A stretch of DNA of 64,000 nucleotides, taken from positions 4,650,001-4,714,000 of the forward strand of contig OZ234504.1 of the NCBI GenBank assembly GCA_965153455.1, in the 5' to 3' direction. Positions 11,879-23,317 of the stretch are shown piece by piece. Source of the stretch: Sphagnum compactum (Eukaryota; Bryophyta; Sphagnopsida; Sphagnales). Every line of letters begins with the position of its first letter. Position 1 is the first letter of the stretch. The translations under genes were made by a program, and so were the position numbers. The notes under the pieces were generated by a model. It was not told the origin of the DNA and made no database searches. It saw only the letters and a program-made list of their open reading frames with translations.

Positions 11879-12425
11879 TGAGCCATCCATAGGTTCATCC
11901 ATTCTGGTTCATGGATGAGCTTCAACACCTAGTGTTGCTATTGATCAAATTGTGAAACATAGAAGATTTTAGTGGGCAAATGAAACAAGAAACAAAATGA
12001 AAATTGGCACTTATTCAATGACTCCGTGGATGAGCCATCCAAAGTTAGTTCATCCATCCATCGTTCACGGATGAGCTTCAACACTACTATGATCAACTGC
12101 CAAAACATAGAAGATTTTACTGGGCAAATTAACACAAACTAAAATGAAACCCACCCATCATGAAATGATTGTATGCATGAGCCATCCATTGGTTCATCCA
12201 TCAACTGGGTCATGGATGAGCTTCAACAACTAGTGTTGCTATGATCAAAGGCCAAAACATACAAAGATTTTATGGGGTGGATTAACAAAAATTAAAATGA
12301 AACTCATCATCCCTCATGAAAAGATTGTACACATGAGCCATCCATTGGTTCATCCATCTGTTGGGTCATGGATGAATATCAACACATAGTGTTGCTATGA
12401 TGATCAAATGGCAAACATAGAAGAA
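11879..12425 (+). repeat. ~150-bp imperfect tandem repeat, 4 copies
   Basis: Units begin TGAGCCATCC at 11879, 12031, 12178 and 12334, so spacings are 152, 147 and 156 bp. Each unit carries GGTTCATCCAT, then GGATGAGCTTCAACA, CTATGATCAA and AACATAGAAGATTTTA in the same order; the fourth is shorter. The array lies 400 bp upstream of ATG4. Confidence 0.85.
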
Positions 12426-12734
12426 ACTCAACCCTTCTTCATGAAATGAGAAATGAAGTGAAATCATATTGGACCCAATTCCATAGATTATTATTCTTTG
12501 GGTATGGTTCAATTATTTGATGACGACTATGGATGACCAACAAGCGTTGGTTTTATTTGAGGAGATTGAAAGGAAAGAATAAAAATAAATTGTCCAAGAA
12601 GAAGAGGTGGTGTTGGTGATTGGTGAGACGACAAGAGCAGCAAAGAGCAAACTAAAGAAAACGTAGGAAGGCAAAAAGCTAAGTGGTCCTAGGCAACAAA
12701 GGGAGAAAAGAAAGAGTACTTGTTGCACTCCTGA

Positions 12735-12777
12735 AGACAAGCGAAGAGGAAGAAGAAGAAGAAGAAGAAGAGAGAAG

Positions 12778-12825
<48 letters not shown>

Positions 12826-12833
12826 GGGGGGGG
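12735..12833 (+). repeat. GAA/GA/poly-G low-complexity leader of ATG4
   Basis: A (GAA)n tract at about 12745-12771 is followed by (GA)n at 12784-12815 and a run of about 19 G at 12815-12833, ending 7 bases before the ATG4 start codon. GA-rich leaders are common in plant 5'-untranslated regions. The G run could be a sequencing-sensitive length polymorphism. ORFs on either strand here (poly-Pro/Ser, poly-Glu/Arg) are repeat artefacts. Confidence 0.85.
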
Positions 12834-12839
12834 AAGGAC

Positions 12840-15800
12840 ATGATTCCCAGGGACGAGGCAAGCTCTGATGCAGGCACGGAAGTAGTGGGAGTCCGGGAAG
12901 GGAGGGGAGAGGAGGAGGAGGTGCTGCAGCAGCAGCAGCAGCTCCGGGAGGAAGAAAGGTTGGGGACGGAGGAGGCACCGGTTGAGGAAGCAACATGTAA
13001 GGGTGGGCAGCAAGGAGGGGGATCGGTGTGGTCGTCTCTGGTGTCCGGAACGCTTGCGATATTGGAACCACGGCGGGTGGAGACGGAAAGTGGAGGAGGA
13101 GGAGGGTGTTGGCGGACTGGACGAGGAGGAGGAGGACGCTGGGACTTGGCTGTCAAGCGCGTGGTTCAGTGTGGCCCTATGCGGCGATTGCAGGAGCGGC
13201 TTCTAGGTCACACATGGTACACTGCGGCTAACGCTTCTGGGAGTGTGATCTGGGTGCTGGGAGTTTGCTATAAGATCACCACCGACTCCAGTAATGAATC
13301 TGTCTCCCCCGCCCTCTTCCAGGAGTTTTTGAACGACTTCAGTTCCAGGCTCTGGTTCACGTATCGTCGAGGTTGTCATTGGATCTCTTTCCTCCTCCTC
13401 CTCCTCCTTGATCGTAAAAGTAGCGGATGTGTGTGAGATTCTTCTGCTTCTTACACGGTGCTGCATTCAATGGTTCAAGCTTCGTGCAGGTCTGATGAAT
13501 AAGGTGTCCAAGCGTGCAAAGTCGACATCTTGCTTGCATGTAGATAGTAGAATTGCAGCTTTTGTTTGCTTAGAATTGGGGTTGTACTGCATCCAAGGTT
13601 CATGAACATGAGGTGATTTCAAAATTGTGTTAAGCACTGAGAAGATAGGTTAGGACAATAAATTTTCCTGTTTTGTGTCACCTTCAAGCCAGCCGTGGAT
13701 TTTCTGTCTTTGAGCTTTGAAACCTGAAGTCCCACTCTGGCTGAATAGTATGTTTCAAGTTGATTTCTCGCACCCTTATATATCAGCCCTTCTCTCCTAA
13801 TGGTGAGTGCAGTAGTTTCTTAAACACTCCTGTTGCTTGTGACAGGGTTTGAGCCAATCAGTCAATCAAATCTCACAAGTGATTTGGGATGGGGATGCAT
13901 GCTACGGAGTGGCCAGATGCTTTTGGCTCAGGTGTGTGTTGTCTCAGCATCTTGAACTCTGATATGCCAAAAGGCAGATTCTAGTTGCTTTCCAGGCTGA
14001 GATTTCCTCTCTTGGGGTTGGAGGCATCCTTTCCTGATGCCTTTTATTGTTGCAGTGACGCCCTCCATGGTGATGCACTTCAGCACCATTTCCTTTCTGT
14101 TTTACAAATCACTTTGGTTGCAGGCATTAATGTGCCACCATTTGGGGAGGTCTTGGCGGCGATCAGGTGATCAGGTGAGCCTATTTTTCCACATTAAAGC
14201 AGATGATTCAGAGCGGGGGCTTGACTGTTATCCTGCATTTTTTGCATCAGATCTGAAAGGTACTTGCCACAATGTTACACTGTACAGCCCTACTGAGTTG
14301 CACATGAGCATAGGGATGGATGACTTTTTCCTGTTTGCAGTTGTGCTCGCAGGAATACCTTCAAATTGTGAAAAGCTTTGGTGACTCACCTGATGAGTCA
14401 TGTCCCTTCTCAATCCATAACCTAGTGGACGTGGGAAGCCCATATGGGCTAGCTGCAGGCTCTTGGCTAGGGCCTTATGCCCTCTGTAGGACATTGGAAG
14501 CTCTGGCTGATGCAGACAGAGAAAGGTGTCAAAAGAGGGGTGGTCAACAAGTTTTACCCATGGTAGTTCATGTTGTATCTGGAGATGCAGATGGTGAGAG
14601 AGGGGGTGCTCCAGTTCTGTGTGTGGAGGATGTGACCCGTTTGTGCTTGAGGTGGGGAGAGCCTGGTGAAGAGTGGGGAGCCCTGCTAGTGCTTGTGCCG
14701 CTTGTGCTTGGCCTTGACAAGGTCAATCCCCGGTTGGTTAAATCCTTTTCCCTTGTTCAAATTTGTGGTCACCATATTTAGAGTTCACCTTGAGTATGTG
14801 AGGCCATAGAAGGATAGCTTTATGTTTGTTGCCACAGGTTGGCAACATTTTCATTGGTCTTGTTAATGTACCTTGTTGTCACCTTCTCATGAAAGTTATG
14901 TCTATAATCTCCATACTTGGAAAGCTTTCCTCGGAAGTGGTTTGTCGGGCTAGGTAATAGGTAGGGCTGTGTCTTAAACTTGATTTGGGGAATGATTACG
15001 TGGTGTAGGTATACACCATCATTGAGAGCAACTTTCACTTTCCCACAAAGCCTTGGCATACTGGGTGGTAAGCCAGGAGCTTCAACCTATCTTGTGGGTG
15101 TGCAAGATGGCCAGGCCCTGTATTTGGACCCCCATGAAACACAACAGGTATTTAGAAACTCCCCAATCCCACACAACTACTTCCCATTCTATCTCCTTTT
15201 GCACTGTGCAGATTTCTATGTCTGCACACCAAGGCTTTGTATCTCCCATGAGCTGTCTCATAGGTTGCAATTCTATCCATCTGGCAAGTAGACAAGAAGT
15301 TCACTAGCTTCAAAGTGGGACTAGTTGGGAGAGGAATGCTCGAGTGGAATGGTCTTCTGAGTTTGGCTGCATTGTATAGGCTGTTCGCATATTGCCTGAG
15401 AATCCAGAGGTGGATACCAGCTCTTACCACTGCAGGTACAACATGTTCTGTGTGTGTGCATTAGATCAAATTTTTACAGTGAAATTTGCATTGGCATACA
15501 TTATCATATGGTACCTTTTTTGACATTGTACTCTCAACAATGTCTAATGAGTGGAAGTGAAAAAGTCCTCTAGTGTTGAATATTCTGTTTAGTTCAAAGT
15601 TGTGGGTGTTCTATGGACTTAGTTGGACCCAATGCTTATGGGTGCAACTCAATGTGGTACAGTATTGTGCGGCGAATTCCACTGGACTCTATCGACCCAT
15701 CTCTTGCCCTTGGCTTCTACTGCCGCAACCGTGGTATGCATGCCCTCAAAGTCTTCTGCATCAGTTTTATCATTTGAAAATGTGGCTTAACAAGTTGTGC

Positions 15801-16047
15801 ACTCAGGTTTAATGCACTTTTTTCTTGATATAGCTGTCCTGATGCTGTGTTGTGCATAACAGAAGAGTTTGATGACCTCTGTGCACGGTCATCGGAGCTG
15901 GCGGAGCAGTCAAATGGGGCACCCATGTTCACTGTAGCTCAGAACTCTGCTCCTATAAAGCCTGCAGATACAAGTGATCGAGCTTTGGCATTGCAAGAGT
16001 CACACCCAAAAGAGCCCTCATCAGAAGATGACTGGCAAATACTTTGA
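12840..16047 (+). CDS. ATG4: Autophagy cysteine protease ATG4 (C54 family)
   Basis: ATG4 trims the C-terminus of ATG8 and later frees ATG8 from phosphatidylethanolamine, in the cytosol. I assign eight exons with GT-AG introns: 12840-13371, 13846-13931, 14124-14174, 14341-14732, 15009-15147, 15380-15435, 15663-15733 and 15863-16047. They sum to 1512 nt, 503 aa, closing in frame. The nucleophile is Cys195 in [13 protein letters not shown]. Asp394 and His396 lie in YLDPHETQQ. Other family blocks are [39 protein letters not shown] and [13 protein letters not shown]. The C-terminus DDWQIL (Trp500-Leu503) fits an ATG8-interacting W-x-x-L motif. The first ~110 residues are low-complexity Glu/Gln/Gly and not conserved. 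The start is the first ATG after the GA/G tract. Exon 4 could instead begin at 14353, losing four residues. Confidence 0.95.
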
Positions 16048-16830
16048 AAAACCTAGGTTGGCTGAGGCCAATAGTCAGTAGCCATCTGCACTAACAAGCA
16101 AAAAAGCAGCTGTGGCCTCTTTTTAGTTCCTCTCTTGGCTAACAAGACTAGCCGTTTGATAACATTTATGAATTACTGGGGCTATTGTTGCCTGCTTAGT
16201 TTTGAAGTTGCTAATGGAAGAAAACTTGAGTGTGATGGCATTGTGATGATGTATATAGCATTCATTTCTTGCCACGGTGGGGTGCATAGATTATTATGTC
16301 CATTTCTTCTGCTCTCCCAGGAGCAGTGGCATCCACATGTACAGATTTGCCCTTGGGTCACATATCTGAGTAAATTCTTGGCCAGGTTCTTACCTGGCAT
16401 GTTCAATTATCATTTTGTGGATTGTTTAGCTTTTGGAAGTTGTGTAAATTTTCCGCATGCCAACAGCCTAGCTCTTCTGAAGATTTGCATGTTGCACTAG
16501 TATTGATGATTCAATCTGGTGATAACATGGCGAAGGGGTAGATATGTTCCAGCAGGTCATTATCTGCTTGTGATGTTGGATGTGCTGATAGATTCTGGGT
16601 GTGAAAGTTTTGCTTTTTGGAAATAAGGCCCATACAGAAGCAGGTCATGTGCCAAGCTTTCCTTGGGTTTTCATCATTGTTGATATTACCCGGTTTGTGT
16701 AGTGTGTGTTTTCTCATTTCATGACTGTGAAATCAAACATTTTGTAGTACTTTAATAGTACTTGATTAGTACTTTTGTAGTACTTCCACAATCATCCACA
16801 TTAAAGTAGAGTTTTTATGCACATGGAGAA
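16048..16830. other. ATG4 downstream region
   Basis: Holds the ATG4 3'-untranslated region and intergenic DNA. A cluster of AGTACTT words lies at about 16745-16785. No other gene is visible. Confidence 0.5.
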
Positions 16831-16839
16831 TATGTCCCC

Positions 16840-17065
16840 AGTCGCTTAGTGACCCTTCATTTGACTCTTCCTTTGAGAACTGGGGCAGACGTGCTGTTGA
16901 TACCAAGCTTTTCACCTCTTTGCCTCTTCAAATCAGGACTGATCCCAGCTCCCTTTCCTTGAGATGTGCAGCAAGATAGTTCTACCAACAGTGCCCAAAG
17001 ATACTGATGACAATTTCAGAATGTTAGACGAGCTTTGGATTGAGGAGTCTTTGCCTTTGCCATGA
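16840..17065 (+). pseudogene. Coding-like remnant ending in a 33-aa ORF
   Basis: From about 16846 one frame reads SDPSFDSSFENWGRRAVDTK and onward to a stop near 16978. The frame starting ATG at 16964 reads MCSKIVLPTVPKDTDDN, then FRMLDELWIEESLPLP and TGA at 17063. The two overlap out of frame, as after a small indel or across an unrecognised intron. The tail resembles the acidic end of a regulatory protein, but I cannot name a family. Confidence 0.3.
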
Positions 17066-17219
17066 CCTATATCTGTGACACTACTAGTCAATCAGCAGCT
17101 CATCACTTGGGAGTTGGGAGACCTCTTCAAAGTTGATCACATTGTGGATCATGCAACTATGTGTCATATAGTAGATGATAATATATGCAGACAGAGATGC
17201 ATTAGCTATCACGGGATTG

Positions 17220-17331
17220 AAAGTGGCAGGTAATGCCTCTAGGCAGATGGCATTACCAGAATAAGGTGCCCGGTTGAGGCAGAGCCAAGTGCTTCCCCTT
17301 TTCTGGTAATGCCCTCCCCTGAGGGCTTTAC
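17220..17331. repeat. GC-rich hairpin-forming repeat, copy 1
   Basis: Contains a 9-bp inverted pair GGTAATGCC/GGCATTACC (17229-17237 and 17249-17257) and a 13-bp pair GGCATTACCAGAA (17249-17261) with TTCTGGTAATGCC (17301-17313). It ends CCTCCCCTGAGGGCTTTACC. A related copy lies 400 bp downstream. It is GC-rich against an AT-rich background and may be a small foldback element. Confidence 0.55.
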
Positions 17332-17618
17332 CTCTTGTAATAATCAGCACAAAATTGTCTGTGATACCCGGTGGGTATCTTCTGAGTATTATGGGAAAAA
17401 AGTGAATAAAAAATGGTGTAGGGTGTTTCACAAACATTGAAAATTGAAATTACCACCAGAGGCATTTCAGTTTTTAAAATGCCCTTGCCTTGAATACAAG
17501 CACTATTGCTATGATAAGTGTGCCTGCAGGTACACTAGAAAAATTGAAGCAAGTTGTTATGTTTTGCTTGAACACTGTTTGTAGAATTGTTATCTGAGAC
17601 AATAGTTGCAGGTCCAAA

Positions 17619-17730
17619 GAAAGTGGCAGAGCTTTATGTGGTAAGGCCAGAACCAGGGCCGTGCTCATCCGCTCATGCAGCCCCCTTATTCTGGCAATGC
17701 CCTTCCCCTTAGGGCCTTGCCTACCATGCA
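17619..17730. repeat. GC-rich hairpin-forming repeat, copy 2
   Basis: Diverged copy of the element at 17220. Both begin AAAGTGGCAG, carry GGTAA(T/G)GCC-type words and end TTCTGG(T/C)AATGCCC followed by CCCCT(G/T)AGGGC. Neither copy codes. Confidence 0.45.
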
Positions 17731-19365
17731 CTCAGCATAGCAATGTATGGCGGACCATATTTTCTTTCCTGTCGTCCACAATTGTTTTGCTGAAGCTTAC
17801 TTTCGGATCATCTTGAATCTTGATGACAATTAATTTGCAAGCTCATGAAACTATGTTGGGTTGGAAGGATAATGATAGTTGCTACAACTCGTGAAATGTG
17901 CTGGGAAGCTGGGAACTGTAGCATGATTGTATCACTCAAGATGGGATGGTTTTGTCGAATAGGTAAATGAATTTGTTTCACATGAAGCCAGAGGAAAGTG
18001 ATCATTATATATGCAAGAAACTAGAAACTGAATGTTTACTTCTGGTAAGGGCTTCTCAACAGCAGAACATTACACATGTACATGGTTGACCTTGGCCTTG
18101 TTGGCCATCTATATTATGGAGAAGATGTGATTAAAGATGATGCCCTGGGCTGAGTGGGTAGCCCTGTGTGACAGAAAAATGGCACAGGCAATACAGTAGG
18201 TTTTAGAATACGGTTTAAGGTTCAATACTCTGAAGAATACATTCAATCCATTCTTGTAATGGCAAATGGTGGAAGAATCTAAAGAGGAAGAATCTAAAGA
18301 GGTTCCAAAAGTATATGGTGAGAATTTTGTTCAGGGCAACCTAGTGTAGTGAACAGAGACAAAATGCCAAAAGAAAATTTACTAAATAATTGCCCACCAT
18401 AATTCAAACAAATCCAACATAACCAAATGCATTGCAAAATATGGAAATGCATAACTGGAATGTAATGGTTTTGACATATACTCTCTTTTTACCTGCTTCA
18501 AAACAATTACCCTCACTGGGTAAGGGAAAACTTCAAATATATTTTTAGTTAGGTAAGAGTAAAGACAGGGTAAGTCTCAGATATTTTCCAGCCAAGTAGG
18601 GTAATTTCTCATGCACTTGATCAGGTCTTGGGGCTCAGCCAACTTCGTGATAAAATTTCAAAGCTATGTAAGAATGTGTATTGTTTCATGTGATGGACAT
18701 GATAAATTTGGGTGGAGACAACAAGCTGATCTACACCAAAATTTGGCCCAGTAGCAAAAACAAAAATGAAACAGATCTATTGCAGCTGACAATTCTATGA
18801 TTGCTATCACAATTTGCTTCATCCACGACCACTGCAAAATAAACTCATGCAAGACCAGTTGCTCATGTTTCTGCCTGTGATTGAATTAGGAATTGAACTC
18901 CCCTTCCACCCCTCTTGGAGAGCCCCACTCTGGATCCTTCAGTAGAGCTTGTATTAGAGATATTACCTTTGACACAGATAACAAACTTGATTTGAAAAAA
19001 GTCAGAAAATAGTCTAGTTATCTTGAATCTATATGAGTACTCAGAAAGAGTTTAATCCCAACAGTGCATTTGCCATGTTTCTGCAGTACAGGGATAGGAA
19101 CAGCATTTGAGGTTTCCAAAGTTCATTGTCTCAAAGAATATGGCGCAAATAAGTCACCGGAAATAGCTTCTTGGATTACAGCCACTTTGCTCAGATTGTA
19201 GCTGACTTTGGTATACACCTGCACAAAGAACCAGCATATCTACTTTGGACATTGAAATGACTAGTCACCGAATAGACCTACAAAACTACACCAGCCTCAG
19301 GTCAAGCCTCTGTTGTGGAGGACAGGAGAGGTTATACAACCCATGGTACAATTAGTGGAAGGATT
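17731..19365. other. Intergenic DNA between convergent ATG4 and PRK
   Basis: Contains the presumed PRK 3'-untranslated region near its right end. No gene, RNA or strong repeat was found on either strand. Confidence 0.5.
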
Positions 19366-22300
19366 CTAAACCTTGGCTCCTTCCAACACAGGAGACCCTT
19401 CAGCAAGAATTCTCTCATATACATTCCTGATCTTAAGCCCACAAATAGTTTGGAACAACCCGGTGCCATTGTTGCTTCCAGGGAAGTCAGCATGCTTCAG
19501 CATCTGTTGAGTGATTTCTCCATAGAATTTTGTGGAGATGTTGCTGAGGTGACTTTCCACATATATCAACTCGTCCAGCTTATCGAACTGGCCATCCATC
19601 TCCAGCACAGACACCTGGTCAACCATGACAGACGATGTCAGTTGTACATATCTCTCTGCTGCTAAGAAAGCACCCATTCTGACTCCAGAATCTGTACAGT
19701 CTAATCTTAACAGTGCCTGATTGAGCACAAATTCACCCATCTTAAATGGGACAAACAGAAAAAAAATCTCTCCTTGACCAAGAGATCCAATCTGATAAGT
19801 ATAGCATGGTTGCCAACACTAAGGAGCAGGGGCAAACTGTTCTGTTTTACCTAGGTTATCCATGCTGTTATCTACTAATTCTAAAGACTATTCACCTCCT
19901 GTCACCTCCTGTAAGTAGTGCAAGCCATTCAATATGTATAGGGGAAGGGCTGCTCCCCAGGGCCTCCCCTAATTTGAGGGTTGTAACCTCAAGGGTGCTA
20001 GCCCAAGGGTATAGGCCCAAAAATTCGGGGAGGCCCAAGGGAGCAGGCCTTCCCCAGCTTACAGCACGAAAGGTTCTTTTATTCGAATGGCAGAAGGTCT
20101 GCATGTAATCAGCAGAAGGGTCCTTCAACTGACAAATGAATTCTCCGTGCAGCCAGGTGCTTTCAGATACAAAGAAAAAAACCTTGGAGTGCTTTATGCA
20201 ATGAGAGAGATGACTCAGGGACTGCTCAAACTCAATAACCGTGTAGAACCAGGTTGCATCATACCTCATTGCCATAGTAAGTATCTGGTCCATAAAAGAA
20301 CTTAATGCCTGGGTAAGAGCATGTGAGCTTGCGACCACAAGGAATCCAGTTAATGGTTGACCCTTCATCAAAGAGATGTACTGGCTCAAAGTATTTCACA
20401 CCCTCCCTCATCACCATGCGCACGCGCAGGACCTTTCCTTCATTGTCATCTGGGATCAGCTGGGTTGGTAACACTTGAATCACAGCATCTGCATACTGTT
20501 TCTGTGGATCTGTACACAAAACCCAAAATTATATCCTCCAAAGATGAGTCTGATTTTCATGATCATTGTAGAAAGATGAACAGACTGTACTAAGGAGAGG
20601 AAGGACATGCATGCATACCAATGTAGGCATCAAAATCAGGCTTGCGGGCTGTAATGCTCGCCTTTATACTCTCCAAGCTGTGTCCTCGCTCGGCCATGTC
20701 ACGCTGATATGTGCATCCAACACTGCTGTTATGTTGTTATTCACAGGAAAGTAAGGTCAAACAGCATTGGACCTGAGAAACCACAAGACTAAAAGAATAG
20801 TAACCAGAAAACAAAAACATGACAGATTTGCACTAGGCAATGTTGGCATGTCAGAGTGAGAGACTCCAGTGGTTTTGGCCACTAGAGTGAGAGAAAATAG
20901 GCAACAACAATTTGTTGAAGTACAACAACAGCCCAATTCTTCTATTGTCTAATTGGACAACAAGGTGTTCGACTGCGAACATGAGAGGGAAAGTCATTGA
21001 ACCTGGATTTTCCATGCAAATTTGACATCATCACTGATGTCCAAGTAGATGCTGAAATCAAGTAGAGACCTCACTCTCTCGTCATACCTGTTCAACACCA
21101 ACACCCCATACTAAATTGAGAAGTGTTTCACAAGCAAGTTCCAAACTGACTTGTGTGCATCATCATGGAGCAGTTTTATCTTTTGCAGCATTGGGACAAC
21201 AAGCATACCAATGCATACTGCATTCTCATCCTATGCCCCTTGACCTCAATTGCTCACCTTGCAATAACCTACATCTTTTCGACCAAGCATGTGGGACATG
21301 GAGAAAAAGAACATGCTCAGAATGCTGAAATCCTCAGCTCTGTTTCTGGACACAATCCAACCAGCATCCACATGTATACTGCATTCTCATCCTATGCCTC
21401 TCGACCTCAATTGCTCACCTTGCAATAACCTACATCTTTTCGACCAAGCATGTGGGACATGGAGAAAGAGAACATGCTCAGAATGCTGAAATCCTCAGCT
21501 CTGTTTCTGGACACAATCCAACCAGCATCCACATGTCTACTGCATTCTCATCCTATGCCTCTCGACCTCAATTGCTCACCTTGCAATAACCTACATCTTT
21601 TTGACCAAACATGCAGGCATGGACAAAGAGAACATTCTCAAAATGCCAAAATCCTCAGCTCTGTTTCTGGACACAAATCCGACCAGCCTCCACATGCATG
21701 CATGTATGCTGGCAAAAACCTCGGTCGCATTGCAGAGGGGAAACAAAAAATTGTTGCCACTTACATGGGATGAAGGCCCTCGATGACGAGAATCTTTGGA
21801 GGATCAATAGTCTCAGGCGCATCCAGGAGACCAGACACATGGTTGTAAATTGGCTTCTCGACCGATTTCCCTTCCTTGAGTGCCTTCACCTGCTCATACA
21901 TGAGATCAAAATTGTTGGCCCTGGGGTCCAAAGCCGTTACCGCCTTCTCCTTCCGCCCATACCTATCCAGGGAATGGTAATCATCCAGACAAATGACCGT
22001 GGTCGTATCGCTGATAAGCGTATTGGAATCCGGGTTTCCACCCCTGGGAGGAGTAGCCGCGCCTCCAAACACGCTTGTCAATCTCCGCATAAATGTACTC
22101 TTCCCACAACCAGAATCAGCCGCCAAGCCAATAACCACTGTCTTCTTCCCCGGTGCGACTTTACACACCACCACTGCACGCCGTCCAATTCCAAATCCAC
22201 CTCTTCCAACGCCGCCACTGCTACTACTACAATGCTGCCCGTTCACTCGCAGCAGCAGCGCTGACAAGCTTTCCCCCTGCTGCTGCCTGGCACCACAACT

Positions 22301-22399
22301 ACCCAGACCACACTGCTGTCCATGGAACTGCGACTGGAGGTGCAGTTTGCAGAGGGAAGAAGATGAAGCTGGAGCTGCTACTGCTGCCGTAGACGCCAT
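19366..22399 (-). CDS. PRK: Phosphoribulokinase, chloroplast precursor
   Basis: PRK makes ribulose-1,5-bisphosphate from ribulose-5-phosphate and ATP in the stroma, in the Calvin-Benson cycle. Five exons on the minus strand: 22399-21765, 21087-21003, 20703-20619, 20509-20265 and 19614-19366. They total 1299 nt, 432 aa, with every junction in phase. The first ~80 residues are Ser/Ala/Gly-rich with few acids, as a transit peptide. The P-loop ADSGCGKS is at 94-101. Redox cysteines are Cys98 in the P-loop and Cys137 in VICLDDYHSLDR, spaced 39 residues as in the known thioredoxin-controlled pair. A second pair is Cys326 and Cys332 in WIPCGRKLTCSYPG. LVIEGLHPM and FSIYLDISDDVKFAWKIQ are diagnostic. 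The true start is the ATG at 22399; a GTG six bases upstream is not used in plants. The gene looks intact. It is convergent with ATG4. Confidence 0.97.
19941..20055. mobile_element. GC-rich foldback in PRK intron 4
   Basis: The outer arms are inverted copies: 19941-19971 starts GGGGAAGGGCTGCTCCC and 20024-20055 ends GGGAGCAGGCCTTCCCC. Each arm is about 31-32 bp with a few mismatches. A small inner hairpin GAGGGTTGTAACCTC follows the left arm. It lies wholly between PRK exons 5 and 4. No clear target-site duplication was seen. It is most likely a short non-autonomous foldback or MITE. Confidence 0.6.
21216..21700. repeat. 161-bp tandem repeat, 3 copies, in PRK intron 1
   Basis: Units starting TACTGCATTCTCATCCTATG occur at 21216, 21377 and 21538, exactly 161 bp apart. 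The first two are nearly identical and the third is more diverged, ending near 21700. The unit length is not a multiple of three and the array is intronic, so the ORFs crossing it are artefacts. Confidence 0.95.
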
Positions 22400-22760
22400 G
22401 GCCACAGAATCCGAACTCCCTTACAGACACAAACAAACAAAAGGAAGAGCGCCAATGGCGATGAGGAGAAGCTCTCAGAGAGAGTGTGCAACAACAACGG
22501 CAGCAGCGACAACAGTGAAGTGAAGCAAGCAAGCAGCGCCAGTAACACTGTGCAGCAGCGCTGCAGCCTTATCTCCAGTCTTATCAATCCTGCTAGGTTC
22601 GAGGTATGCTATTCCTGCCTCGGGACAGCTTCGCAGCCGACAATTAGGCTCGGATTCAGGCTCGATAGGTCATTCGTAGCTTCGCCTGAAGAATTTCAGG
22701 TTAGCAGCAGGTTAGCAGCAGGTCCGGAACTTCTAAGAGCACATCTCGCCCAGGCCTGTG
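22400..22760 (-). promoter_or_regulatory. PRK upstream/leader region
   Basis: The 360 bp before the PRK start are GC-richer than the flanks and hold many CAG/CAA words (about 22485-22565) and a short duplicated TTAGCAGCAGG (about 22700-22721). No TATA box is obvious. The assignment rests on position only. Confidence 0.4.
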
Positions 22761-23283
22761 GTTTGGGTTGAGGCTCGCGGTAGGCTTGGGAGTTTTTTTG
22801 GTGGTTAGAAATTGTCGGGTCCTGGACCAAAAAGCAACCAATAGCATTCTTTCTTTTTCAAAAACGAAATTAATAAGATGGGACACTTTTTTTTTTCCAT
22901 TTCTTCTTTTTGACTAGAAAATGGCTATTGAAAAGCGCTATATTTTAGGTGATGAGAAAGTGGTGGGGAGGCAGTTTTTTTTTTTTTTTTTAAATTTTTA
23001 GTGATGGTGGCCAATTTTCGTATCCTGGCTACCAGAAAAATGAGACGGGAATATTCTGTAGCAAATTCCCTTGGTTTTTAAGAAACATTCGCCACTTTTT
23101 TTTTTAAATTTAATTTTATGAAAATGGTAGTCGTCATATTTAGATAGGATTTCTGATCGTAGGGGCAGTCCGTAGCCACATTTCGCTATTTCCTGTTTTG
23201 AGCACTGATTTCTAAAAAGTTGTGGCCATCAATGTGTGACTATTAAAATCTTTAATTTTAAAAAAAATCTGAAAAAAGAAAGA

Positions 23284-23317
<34 letters not shown>

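Noticed and set aside
12513-13156. Long minus-strand ORFs rich in Pro, Ser and Leu opposite ATG4
   Set aside because: They are the complement of GA/GAA/G repeats and the low-complexity first exon of ATG4. No conserved domain is present.
19615-19740. Extra N-terminal coding stretch in frame before PRK exon 5
   Set aside because: It is intron sequence read through the acceptor GACCAG at 19615. PRK homology begins exactly at the exon border.
21216-21700. Possible CRISPR-like array
   Set aside because: Repeats are long and adjacent with no unique spacers, and the genome is a plant nuclear one. The same reasoning applies to the 52-bp, 27-bp and ~150-bp arrays.
21116-21786. Plus-strand ORFs repeating the same peptide in PRK intron 1
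   Set aside because: They arise from the 161-bp tandem repeat, change frame between units and lie wholly in an intron of an intact gene.
22400-22587. ORFs on both strands around the PRK start
   Set aside because: CAG-rich leader read in several frames; no homology.
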